A DNA stretch of 31,174 nucleotides, taken from an uncultured Collinsella sp. (GTDB taxonomy: Bacteria > Actinomycetota > Coriobacteriia > Coriobacteriales > Coriobacteriaceae). The stretch lies in contig CAKUGR010000019.1 in assembly GCA_934654775.1 (NCBI GenBank), positions 1 through 31,174 of the forward strand, read 5' to 3'. Below, piece by piece: positions 9,003-16,793 of this stretch. Made by a program: the position numbers and the translations under genes. The first letter of the stretch is position 1. Every line of letters starts with the position of its first letter. The notes under the pieces are model-generated. The model worked only from the letters and a program-made list of their open reading frames with translations, ran no database searches and was not told where the DNA came from.

Positions 9003-10301
9003 ATGGCACCAGCTTTGTCCGATCTTCAACCGCAACCAGCGCCCAAGGCCACCGCGGCGGCGCAGGCCGCTATCGGTGACGGTCTTGTTGCAGAAGCTCA
9101 GGCTTTTACAGACGAGCTCGCTGCATGGCGCCATGATCTCCATCAAACGCCTGAGCTCGGTAACAACCTTCCGCAGACGTCCGCGTATATCCAGGCGCGT
9201 CTGGACGAGATGGATATTCCCTATGCCGTGCTTGTTGACGGCTCCTGTGTCGTTGGCCTCATCGGCGCCGGTGCCGTCGCAGCGGCCCAGGGCAATGGTA
9301 CGTGCACAGACGAGCAGGCAGGTACGGTCATCATGCTCCGTGGCGACATGGATGCCCTGCCCGTTGCTGAAGAGTCAGGCGAGCCGTTTGCCTCTACGAA
9401 CGGCTGCATGCACGCATGCGGTCACGATATGCATGCGACGGCGCTGCTTGGTGCGGCTCGTTTGCTTAAAGGCCGCGAGGCCGAGCTCGTAGAGGCCAAC
9501 GCCACGGTTAAGTTGCTGTTCCAGCCGGGCGAGGAAACCTTTGAGGGTGCCCGCGCCGCCATCGCCGACGGTCTGCTGCAGAACCCACGTCCTCAGGCCG
9601 CCTTTGCCATGCATGTCAATAGCCAGTCGCCACTTGGCCTGGTGCTCTACGGCAGCCCGGCGCTCTCGGGCGTGTACGGTTTTCGCATCACGCTTCAGGG
9701 CAAGGGCGGCCATGGCTCGAGCCCCGAGATCTGCATCGACCCCATCACGGCCGGCGTCCATGTGCATCTGGCGCTTCAGGAGCTCATCTCCCGCGAGGTG
9801 CCGGCGGCCAAGGAGGTCGCGCTTACCGTTGGCAAGTTCGCCGGCGGTCAGGCCGCAAATGTCATTCCCGATACTTGTGTGCTTGAGGGAACGCTGCGTG
9901 GCTTCGACGTCGAGCTCATGGAGCACCTCAAGACCCGCATCGCCGAGGTCGTCAACGGCGTGGCCGCAACGTATCGCACGCCGGCGACTATCGAGACGCT
10001 CTCGGATGTTCCGCCGCTGGTACTCGACGACGGCATGACGCAGGCGTCGCTTGGCTACGTGGGCGCGGTGCTGCCCAAGGCTGCCTTCCTGCCGCTGTTC
10101 CACGCCATGGCGAGCGAGGACTTCGCGTTGATCTCGAGCGAGATCCCGAGTGCGTACTTTACCGTGGGCGCTGCCGTGACTGATACGGACGAGCATTTTG
10201 CTCAGCATCATCCCAAGGCACGCTTTAGCGATGCCGAGCTTCCCCTTGGCGCCGCGGCCTATGCCGCCGTCGCCCTGGGCTACATCGCCGACCACCGGTA
10301 G
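9003..10301 (+). CDS. M20 family amidohydrolase/peptidase (M20D-like)
   Basis: Cytosolic metal-dependent amidohydrolase of 432 residues. The dinuclear-metal site is intact: GDMDALP (about 114-120), HACGHDMH with metal-ligand Cys139 and His141, a QPGEE motif with the catalytic and ligand Glu (177-178), and the C-terminal FHAMASEDFALIS segment giving the last His ligand. The dimerisation insert (about 215-325) includes the GKGGHGSSPE segment. This pattern matches the M20D group (hippurate hydrolase, N-acyl-amino-acid or IAA-amino-acid hydrolases), so the likely reaction is removal of an acyl group from an amino acid; the exact substrate is unknown. The ATG at 9003 was chosen over an upstream start because GGAGGG sits five bases before it. 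Confidence 0.9.
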   Translation: MAPALSDLQPQPAPKATAAAQAAIGDGLVAEAQAFTDELAAWRHDLHQTPELGNNLPQTSAYIQARLDEMDIPYAVLVDGSCVVGLIGAGAVAAAQGNGTCTDEQAGTVIMLRGDMDALPVAEESGEPFASTNGCMHACGHDMHATALLGAARLLKGREAELVEANATVKLLFQPGEETFEGARAAIADGLLQNPRPQAAFAMHVNSQSPLGLVLYGSPALSGVYGFRITLQGKGGHGSSPEICIDPITAGVHVHLALQELISREVPAAKEVALTVGKFAGGQAANVIPDTCVLEGTLRGFDVELMEHLKTRIAEVVNGVAATYRTPATIETLSDVPPLVLDDGMTQASLGYVGAVLPKAAFLPLFHAMASEDFALISSEIPSAYFTVGAAVTDTDEHFAQHHPKARFSDAELPLGAAAYAAVALGYIADHR

Positions 10302-10384
10302 CACCCAACCTTGCCTTTCAAGCCTGCGGGCATGGCCATAAGGCCTATGCCCTTGTCTTTCAAGGCAATCTTGGGCACTACCGG
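10295..10384. repeat. Interrupted hairpin overlapping the M20 stop codon
   Basis: CCGGTAG (10295-10301, including the TAG stop), CCCAA (10304-10308) and TTGCCTT (10311-10317) pair in order with CTACCGG (10378-10384), TTGGG (10371-10375) and AAGGCAA (10362-10368). The gaps between stems are symmetric two-base internal loops. A separate apical hairpin, GGGCAT-GGCC-ATAA-GGCC-T-ATGCCC, occupies 10328-10352. There is no U-tract. Confidence 0.75.
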
Positions 10385-10424
10385 CGCCCGGCGCAGGCTA
10401 TTCGTTTGTTTAAAAAGGAGCGGT

Positions 10425-11729
10425 ATGTCCCAGCAACGTAAGTTCTTCCCCGGCTGGCTCGTGGTGGCCTCCGGATTTGTGATCATGGCCACGTGCTACA
10501 CCATTTTCGTCAACTGCATGAGCCTGTTCCAGCCGCTCATCGTCAGCGACCTCGGGATCACGCTTGCCCAGTACAACATCTCCAACGCCATCTCTACCGT
10601 GGTGAGCGTTATCGGATCGCTTGTCATTGGCCATGTTGCCGATAAAGTAAGCGGTCGCGTTTTGGGCTCCCTAACCGTTATCGCAACCTCTGCCGTTCTT
10701 GCCGGTATGAGCTTTGTCGGTGAGCTGTGGCAGGTCTACGTGCTCTTTGCCGTCTCGGGCTGCTTTGCCGTCGCCTCGACCCGCCTGCTCATTAGCCTTG
10801 TGACCGCCAACTGGTTTACGGCCAAGCGAGGCCTTGCCATCTCCATCGCACTTTCGGGCTCGGGCTTTGGCGGCGCTATTCTGTCTCCCATCGTGAGTTC
10901 GCTGATCGTGAGCGTTGGCTGGCGTTCCGCCTTCCTGGTGCTCGCGGCTATCTGCATGGTGGCGGCGCTGCCCATCACGGCCTATTCCTTCCGCACCAAG
11001 CCTTCCGAGATCGGTCTGAAGCCGCTCGGCGAGAACCCGGGCGATCCGTCCGTCTCGACGGCTGGCGACAAGGATGAGCACACGGCGCCCGAGGTTAACG
11101 TTGGCTGGTCTCGCATCAAGAAGAGCCCGGCGTTTTGGCTGCTTGTCGTCGCCTTCCTCTTTATGGGGCTCGTTAACGGCGCCATCTTGCCCAACCAGGT
11201 CACCAACATGACGAGCGTTACCGTCAACGGCGCCAAGATCGTCACGGGTGGCCACGACCCCATGTGGGCCGGTACGGTGCTTTCTGCCTACATGGTCACG
11301 GTCGTTATCGCCAAGATTTCGCTCGGTGCCATCTACGACCGCTTTGGCCTGCGCTTTGGCAATATCCTTGGCTCCGTTGCGTGTATTGTCGCCTGTGTGG
11401 CGCTGTGCTTCCCGACGACGGACCTTGGTCCTATTGTGGCCGCTGTGAGCTTTGGTATCGGAACGTGCATGGGCACCATCACGCCTACCATTGCCGCGTC
11501 CAAGCAGTTTGGCATGGCCGACCTCGGCAAGGTCACGGGCACCATTACCTCGCTCGAGATGGTCGGCGGCACCGTGGGCGCCATCGTCTCGGGCATGCTG
11601 TTCGATACCACGGGCTCCTTTGCGAGCACCTGGATTGTGTGCCTGGCATGCTCCGTTGTCATGCTCGTGTTCCTGCTGGCATCCGAGCCCATCGCAGCCA
11701 AGCTGCGCGCGAGCGTGGCGGGGGAGTAG
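10425..11729 (+). CDS. MFS transporter, OFA-like
   Basis: A 434-residue major facilitator with about twelve membrane helices. The N-terminus (KFFPGWLVVASGF) and the MSLFQP segment resemble the oxalate:formate antiporter (OFA) branch. GHVADKVSGR (about 70) is the loop 2-3 signature motif in degenerate form, and IYDRFGLRFG is its counterpart in the second half. A hydrophilic central loop (about 205-235) separates the halves. The ATG at 10425 has AAGGAG five bases upstream, while upstream in-frame starts have none. The substrate is probably an organic anion but is not determined. The preceding M20 gene could supply or use the substrate, but the nested hairpin between them leaves co-transcription uncertain. 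Confidence 0.88.
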   Translation: MSQQRKFFPGWLVVASGFVIMATCYTIFVNCMSLFQPLIVSDLGITLAQYNISNAISTVVSVIGSLVIGHVADKVSGRVLGSLTVIATSAVLAGMSFVGELWQVYVLFAVSGCFAVASTRLLISLVTANWFTAKRGLAISIALSGSGFGGAILSPIVSSLIVSVGWRSAFLVLAAICMVAALPITAYSFRTKPSEIGLKPLGENPGDPSVSTAGDKDEHTAPEVNVGWSRIKKSPAFWLLVVAFLFMGLVNGAILPNQVTNMTSVTVNGAKIVTGGHDPMWAGTVLSAYMVTVVIAKISLGAIYDRFGLRFGNILGSVACIVACVALCFPTTDLGPIVAAVSFGIGTCMGTITPTIAASKQFGMADLGKVTGTITSLEMVGGTVGAIVSGMLFDTTGSFASTWIVCLACSVVMLVFLLASEPIAAKLRASVAGE

Positions 11730-11764
11730 ACGTCCGTTACTCTTTTCTATTTGCCCCGTTCTGT

Positions 11765-11828
11765 CCGTGGCTGCCCTGGAGGCCGAATAGATGCTCGTAC
11801 CATCATTCGGTTTCCAAGGCGGCCACGG
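11765..11828. repeat. Interrupted hairpin 1 of 3 between the MFS gene and hisS
   Basis: CCGTGG (11765-11770), CCCTGGA (11774-11780) and CCGAAT (11783-11788) pair with CCACGG (11823-11828), TCCAAGG (11813-11819) and ATTCGG (11805-11810), with one mismatch. Internal loops are 3x3 and 2x2, and the apical loop is 16 bases. Confidence 0.7.
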
Positions 11829-11840
11829 GTCTACGAAATG

Positions 11841-11900
11841 ATCCGTTTTACTCCGTCCCCAACAGATCACGTGATCCGAAGGGGACGGAGAAAAACGGAT
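11841..11900. repeat. Interrupted hairpin 2 of 3, with palindromic loop
   Basis: Twenty-base arms (11841-11860 and 11881-11900) pair perfectly except for one A-A mismatch in the middle: ATCCGTTTT and CTCCGTCCCC on the left, with their complements on the right. The 20-base loop contains the 12-base palindrome GATCACGTGATC (11865-11876). Confidence 0.8.
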
Positions 11901-11901
11901 T

Positions 11902-11975
11902 ACAAACAGCGGCGGCGCATCTGGCCGAACGAGTCCCCATACCCTCGTTCGGTCAGACGCGCCGCCGCTGTTTGT
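11902..11975. repeat. Interrupted hairpin 3 of 3, just upstream of hisS
   Basis: A 17-base perfect outer stem (11902-11918 with 11959-11975, sequence ACAAACAGCGGCGGCGC) and a 12-base inner stem (11922-11933 with 11944-11955, one G-U pair) are separated by a symmetric 3x3 internal loop (ATC against GAC). The apical loop is ten bases. It ends eleven bases before the probable hisS -10 box. Confidence 0.8.
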
Positions 11976-11985
11976 GTTTGTGCCG

Positions 11986-11991
11986 TATAAT
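11986..11991 (+). promoter_or_regulatory. Probable -10 box of hisS
   Basis: A perfect TATAAT lies 43 bases before the hisS start. No good -35 is visible at 16-18 bases; that position falls inside the right arm of the adjacent hairpin. Confidence 0.55.
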
Positions 11992-12033
11992 GTCCACTAC
12001 CTATGACGCGATACAAAAGAAAGGTGTTTGCCC

Positions 12034-13347
12034 ATGCAGGCACAGAAGGCGGAGGGAACCCGCGACCTTATCGGCGCCGAGATGCGCGCCTGGCAAAAGA
12101 TGCAGCAGATTGCGGCCGGCGTATTCGAGCCGTTTGGTTTTAAGCCCATCGAGACGCCCGCGATCGAGCAGGTGGACGTGTTTGTCCACGGTATCGGCCA
12201 GTCGACCGACGTCGTGCGCAAGGAGATGTTCCGCGTGTTTAGCGGCGCCAACCTGGAGCGCGTCTTTACCGAAGGCACCGACACCAAGCTTAAGCCCAAG
12301 CAGCGCTTGGCGCTTCGCCCCGAGGGTACGGCCGGTGTGGTGCGCGCCGTCGTGGAGAACAACCTGGTGCCCCAGGGCTCCACGCCGTTTAAGGCCTATT
12401 ACGCCGAGGCCATGTTCCGTGGCGAGCGTCCCCAGAAGGGTCGCCTGCGCCAGTTCCACCAGGTGGGCATCGAGTGGCTCGGCGCTCCCGATCCGGCTGC
12501 CGACGCCGAGTGCATCATCATGCTCATGGAGTTCTACAAGCGCCTGGGCTTCGATCTTTCCAAGCTCCGTCTGCTTATTAACTCGATGGGCGATGCACAG
12601 TGCCGTCCGGCATACCGCGAGCAGGTCAAGCAGTTTATCCTCGATCACGCCGACGAGATGTGCGACGAGTGCCGCGAGCGCGCCGAGCTCAACCCGCTGC
12701 GCGCCTTCGACTGCAAGAACGACCATTGCCGCGAGATCATGGCCGACGCCCCGCTGATGGGCGACAACCTGTGCGATGAGTGCCGCGAGCACTACGAGCA
12801 GGTCAAGCGCTATCTGGACGCCGCCGGTATCGAGTATGTCGAGGATCCCACCCTGGTGCGCGGCCTGGACTACTACACCCGTACCGTCTTTGAGGTCGAG
12901 GCCCCCGGCGCCGGCGTCGGCTCCATCGGTGGCGGCGGCCGCTACGATGGCCTGGTCGAGCTCGAGGGCGGCAAGCCCACGGCCGGCGTCGGCTTTGCCG
13001 TCGGTTTTGAGCGCGCCCTGCTGGCCCTGCAGGCCTTTGGCAGCGACCTGGGCGCCGATGAGACCCCGTGTGTCTACGTCGCCAACGCCGGCAAGGAGCT
13101 GCGCCAGAACGTCTTTGCCATTACGCAGGAGCTTCGCGCCGCAGGTATCGTGACCGAGGCAGACTATCAGGGTCGTTCGCTCAAGGCTCAGTTTAAGCAG
13201 GCCGACAAGGTGGGCGCCAAGCTCATTTTGGTCCTGGGCGGCGACGAGCTTGCCGCCGGCAAGGTCAAGGTGCGCGACATGGGGAGCCATGACGAGGCCC
13301 TCGTCGATCTGGCCAACGTGGTCGAGGCAGTTCGCGAGCGCCTGTAG
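12034..13347 (+). CDS. hisS: Histidine--tRNA ligase
   Basis: Class II aminoacyl-tRNA synthetase that charges tRNA-His, 437 residues, full length. The N-terminal EGTRDLIG segment is typical of HisRS. Motif 2 is present as FRGERPQKGRLRQFHQVGIE, the histidine-specific motif as LVRGLDYYTRTVFEV, and motif 3 as GVGFAVGFERAL. The small insertion domain has the usual CDECRERAELNPLRAFDCK pattern with paired cysteines. The C-terminal anticodon-binding domain starts at about residue 345. ATG 12034 was preferred over the TTG six bases upstream because of its better spacing to AAAGG. It appears to be transcribed alone from the TATAAT box upstream. Confidence 0.97.
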   Translation: MQAQKAEGTRDLIGAEMRAWQKMQQIAAGVFEPFGFKPIETPAIEQVDVFVHGIGQSTDVVRKEMFRVFSGANLERVFTEGTDTKLKPKQRLALRPEGTAGVVRAVVENNLVPQGSTPFKAYYAEAMFRGERPQKGRLRQFHQVGIEWLGAPDPAADAECIIMLMEFYKRLGFDLSKLRLLINSMGDAQCRPAYREQVKQFILDHADEMCDECRERAELNPLRAFDCKNDHCREIMADAPLMGDNLCDECREHYEQVKRYLDAAGIEYVEDPTLVRGLDYYTRTVFEVEAPGAGVGSIGGGGRYDGLVELEGGKPTAGVGFAVGFERALLALQAFGSDLGADETPCVYVANAGKELRQNVFAITQELRAAGIVTEADYQGRSLKAQFKQADKVGAKLILVLGGDELAAGKVKVRDMGSHDEALVDLANVVEAVRERL

Positions 13348-13404
13348 CGCATCTTTTTGAGCTGCGGGTCTGCTAACGTGCCCTGCTCATGGAGAGCGAT
13401 TGTT

Positions 13405-13442
13405 ACGGGGGTGTTTCGCTTTTATGCGGAATGCCCCCGTTT
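13405..13442 (+). terminator. Probable terminator after hisS
   Basis: ACGGGGGTGTTTCGC pairs with GCGGAATGCCCCCGT using several G-U pairs around a six-base loop. Only TTT follows, so the U-tract is short. Confidence 0.6.
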
Positions 13443-13554
13443 ACGTATGCCGTCCACCGAGAAATACGACCATTTAGGGCAAAAACCCTTGCAATGCAGA
13501 AAATACTTTTGTGTGGTAAAGCGCAATCAGCGCCGAAAGTTTTTGTCGAGTGCC

Positions 13555-13560
13555 TATAAT
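13555..13560 (+). promoter_or_regulatory. Probable -10 box of ppc
   Basis: A perfect TATAAT, 50 bases before the chosen ppc start. The -35 region is not obvious. Confidence 0.5.
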
Positions 13561-13604
13561 GAATATCGCATGTTACGTGCATAGAAGGAGGAATGGGAGG
13601 AAAC

Positions 13605-16418
13605 GTGGCTGAGAACCCAAGCAACCAGTCTGTACCCGAAGCCGCGGCGCGTGTCGCTGCCGTGGTCAACCGCCTCGTTAACCGAATCGGCTCGAATGCC
13701 GAGTCCAAGGAGCGTCTCGCCGAGATCGAGATCCCCGAGGAGCTGCGCGACAATCTGGCGCTGTTCTTGCGCCTGGAGCGCCGTGTGCTTAGCGAGTATG
13801 ATCCCGAGATCGCGGACCTGTTCGACAAGATTTTGACAGCCGAGATTGTGGCCAATGCCGGCAACCCCGGTAGCCGTGCTGCCGACGAGTCCGTCGACGA
13901 GCAGGGCGTGCCCACTGCCGACGAGCCCACCGCCGTGGCGTTTCGCGAGGTCGTCGATCTGATCGACAGCCTGCCGCTCGATAAACAGCAGGTTATCGTC
14001 CGCGCTTTTACGAGCTTCTTCCATCTGGCAAACCTGTCGGAGGAGAACTACCGCGTGGCGCAGCTGCGCGAGCGCGAGGCCGGCGCGTCGACCGATACAG
14101 AGGTCGATCCCGCCAACGAACTCACCGTCGCCTATCACCAGTTGGTAAACGAGATGGGTGTCGAGGGCGCCAACGAGCTGCTCGACAAGCTGGAGTTCCA
14201 CCCTGTCTTTACCGCACATCCCACCGAGGCCCGTCGCAAGGCCGTCGAGGGCAAGATTCGCCGTATCTCCAACCTGCTGGAGGAGCGTCCGCGTCTGGGC
14301 GGCTCCGATCTGGTGGAGAACGAGCGCCATATGCTGCAGGAGATCGACGCCCTGGTGCGTACGAGCCCCATCGCGCTCAAGAAGCCTACGCCGGTCGAGG
14401 AAGCCGATACCATCATCGACATCTTCGATAACACGCTGTTCGACGTCATCCCCGTTATCTATCGTCGTTTTGACGACTGGGTGCTGGGCGACAAGGCCGG
14501 CACCGTGCCGCCGCTGTGCCCGGCATTCTTCCATCCCGGCAGCTGGATCGGCTCTGACCGCGACGGCAACCCCAACGTCACCGCTAAGGTAAGCCGCGAA
14601 GTCGCCGCCAAGTATTTCACCCATATGGTGCTCAAGCTCGAGGACAAGTGCCGCCGCATCGGCCGCAACCTCACGCTCGAGGCCACCTACAGCAAGCCGT
14701 CTGCCGAGCTCATCAACTTGTGGAACCATCAGGTCGAGATGAGCACTCAGTACACCGCACGTGCTGAACTGATCTCCGAGCACGAGCCGCATCGCGCCGT
14801 TATGCTCGTCATGGCCGACCGTCTGAACGCCACCGTCCGTCGTATCACCGACACCATGTACCACAGCGCAGACGAGTTCCTGGAGGACCTGCGCGTCGTC
14901 CAGCGTTCGCTGGCTGCCTGCGGTGCCGTCCGTGCTGCCTACGGCCCGGTGCAGACCATCATCTGGCAGGTCGAGTCCTTCGGCTTCCATATGGTCGAGA
15001 TGGAGTTCCGTCAGCACTCCGTGGTGCACGCCCGCGCCCTCAAGGATATCCACGAGAACGGTATCCATGGCGATCTGCAGCCCATGACGCGCGAGGTCAT
15101 CGATACCTTCCGCGCTATCGGCTCCATCCAAAAGCGTTACGGCAAGAAGATGGCGCACCGCTACATCATCTCGTTCACCAAGAGCGCCCAGCATGTGGCC
15201 GACGTCTTTGAGCTTGCTCACCTGTCCTTTGCACACGAGGAGGATGTCCCCGAGCTCGACGTGATCCCGCTGTTCGAGCAGCTCGAGGACCTCGAGGGCT
15301 GCGTCGACGTGCTCGACCAGATGCTAACGCTGCCCGTGGTGCAAAAGCGCCTTGCCCAGACCAACCGCCGCATGGAGGTCATGCTGGGCTATTCCGACTC
15401 CTCCAAGGATGCCGGTCCTACCACGGCCATGCTCGCGCTGCACTCCGCGCAGGAGCGCATTGCCAAGTGGGCCGAGAAGAACGATATCGACCTGGTGCTC
15501 ATGCACGGTCGCGGCGGTGCCGTGGGCCGTGGTGGCGGCCCGGCCAACAAGGCCGTGCTGGCGCAGCCCAAGGGTTCGGTCAACTGCTTCTTTAAGCTCA
15601 CCGAGCAGGGCGAGGTCATCTTTGCCCGTTACGGCAACCGCACGCTGGCTCAGCGCCATGTTGAGTCCGTTGCCGCCGCAACGCTTTTGCAGTCGGCCCC
15701 GAGCGTCGAGAAGACCAACACCGAGACCACGCAGAAGTTCTGGGATATGGCCGAGAAGCTTAACGCCGCAAGCCACGAGCGCTATCTGGACCTGCTGAAC
15801 ACCGACGACTTTACGCCGTGGTTCTCGACCGTGACGCCGCTGACCGAGGTTGGCCTGCTGCCGATCGGCTCGCGTCCTGCCAAGCGCGGTCTGGGCGCCA
15901 AGTCGCTCGACGACCTGCGTACCATTCCGTGGATCTTCAGCTGGAGCCAGGCGCGCATTAACCTCGCCGCTTGGTATGGCCTGGGCACCGCCTGTGAGCA
16001 GCTGGGCGATCTGGACCAGCTTAAGGCTGCCTACCAGGAGTGGCCGTTCTTCCGCACCTTTATCGACAACATCGAGATGTCGATTGCCAAGACCGACCAG
16101 CGCATCGCCAAGATGTATCTGCACTTGGGCGATCGCCAGGATCTGTCCAAGAAGGTCTTCACCGAGATGCAGCTTACCCGTAAGTGGGTCCTTGCCATCG
16201 TCGGTGACGAGTGGCCGCTGCAGCGTCGCCGCGTGCTTGGCTGCGCCGTTCGTGTGCGCAACCCCTACGTCGACGCCCTGTCTATCGCCCAGGTTCGCGC
16301 CCTTCGCGAGGTGCGTATGAATCAGGACGAGATGGCCGAGGAGAAGAAGGCTGAGTACATGAGCCTGATTCTTTCGACTGTGACCGGCGTCTCGGCAGGT
16401 CTGCAAAACACGGGGTAA
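13605..16418 (+). CDS. ppc: Phosphoenolpyruvate carboxylase
   Basis: Adds bicarbonate to phosphoenolpyruvate to make oxaloacetate, the anaplerotic step that feeds the reductive TCA branch and aspartate. It is 937 residues, within the bacterial range. The catalytic His is in VFTAHPTEARR (His205). The second signature is GSDRDGNPNVTAKVS. The mobile glycine-rich loop reads HGRGGAVGRGGGP (about residue 632), followed by the TEQGEVIFARYGN segment. The C-terminus ends in the family hallmark QNTG. Two starts are possible: ATG 13593, only one base after AAGGAGG, and GTG 13605, four bases after GGAGG. The GTG is preferred on spacing. The gene seems monocistronic; a nested hairpin and then a terminator follow. 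Confidence 0.96.
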   Translation: MAENPSNQSVPEAAARVAAVVNRLVNRIGSNAESKERLAEIEIPEELRDNLALFLRLERRVLSEYDPEIADLFDKILTAEIVANAGNPGSRAADESVDEQGVPTADEPTAVAFREVVDLIDSLPLDKQQVIVRAFTSFFHLANLSEENYRVAQLREREAGASTDTEVDPANELTVAYHQLVNEMGVEGANELLDKLEFHPVFTAHPTEARRKAVEGKIRRISNLLEERPRLGGSDLVENERHMLQEIDALVRTSPIALKKPTPVEEADTIIDIFDNTLFDVIPVIYRRFDDWVLGDKAGTVPPLCPAFFHPGSWIGSDRDGNPNVTAKVSREVAAKYFTHMVLKLEDKCRRIGRNLTLEATYSKPSAELINLWNHQVEMSTQYTARAELISEHEPHRAVMLVMADRLNATVRRITDTMYHSADEFLEDLRVVQRSLAACGAVRAAYGPVQTIIWQVESFGFHMVEMEFRQHSVVHARALKDIHENGIHGDLQPMTREVIDTFRAIGSIQKRYGKKMAHRYIISFTKSAQHVADVFELAHLSFAHEEDVPELDVIPLFEQLEDLEGCVDVLDQMLTLPVVQKRLAQTNRRMEVMLGYSDSSKDAGPTTAMLALHSAQERIAKWAEKNDIDLVLMHGRGGAVGRGGGPANKAVLAQPKGSVNCFFKLTEQGEVIFARYGNRTLAQRHVESVAAATLLQSAPSVEKTNTETTQKFWDMAEKLNAASHERYLDLLNTDDFTPWFSTVTPLTEVGLLPIGSRPAKRGLGAKSLDDLRTIPWIFSWSQARINLAAWYGLGTACEQLGDLDQLKAAYQEWPFFRTFIDNIEMSIAKTDQRIAKMYLHLGDRQDLSKKVFTEMQLTRKWVLAIVGDEWPLQRRRVLGCAVRVRNPYVDALSIAQVRALREVRMNQDEMAEEKKAEYMSLILSTVTGVSAGLQNTG

Positions 16419-16441
16419 TAGATAGCCCTGTGGCTCTCACC

Positions 16442-16567
16442 GGGACCCGATGGGTTTCCCTCTGAACACGTCCTCGCACTTGAAGCCCCCTTATCCTGCT
16501 CCTTCGGAGCTGCGGATAAGGGGCTTCGTGCTGCGGAGTGTGTTCAGAGGGAAACCCATCGGGTCCC
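16442..16567. repeat. Long nested hairpin after ppc, GTCCTC/TGCGGA type
   Basis: Perfect 28-base arms lie at 16442-16469 and 16540-16567. Inside, the left linker GTCCTC faces the right linker TGCGGA as a 6x6 internal loop. Then GCAC pairs with GTGC, a two-base bulge (TT) follows on the left, GAAGCCCC-TTATCC pairs with its complement (16482-16496 with 16514-16527, one bulged C), and GCTCC-TTC-GGAGC caps the structure. There is no U-tract; the terminator is a separate hairpin downstream. GTCCTC and TGCGGA recur just after the element (about 16571-16588), perhaps as a remnant copy. Confidence 0.85.
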
Positions 16568-16632
16568 TTCGTCCTCGGTCTTCTGCGGATTACGGGCTGA
16601 AGGAAGAATGGTGCGCTTCGCGCGTTTTGGAC

Positions 16633-16672
16633 GGCGGTCGTGGTTCCTTTTGGGGCTGCGGCCGCCTTTTTG
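16633..16672 (+). terminator. Intrinsic terminator of ppc
   Basis: GGCGGTCGTGGTTCC pairs with GGGGCTGCGGCCGCC (several G-U pairs) and is followed by TTTTTG. Between this and larA, TTGTCA (16676-16681) and a GAACGTTC palindrome (16687-16694) mark the likely larA promoter zone, but no clear -10 is seen. Confidence 0.75.
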
Positions 16673-16793
16673 TACTTGTCAATTGTGAACGTTCTGTTAA
16701 TGGGTTGGTGGGTGGTTGGTTGTTATCGGTGAGCGGCGTATCCTTCCAACGGTTTATCTAGTGTGTTAGTTGAAAGGAAGAGGGCGCTCATCA

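Noticed and set aside
11264..12757. A 497-codon plus-strand frame overlapping the MFS gene and hisS
   Set aside because: It is an out-of-frame reading of both genes, low in sense-like composition and without a ribosome binding site.
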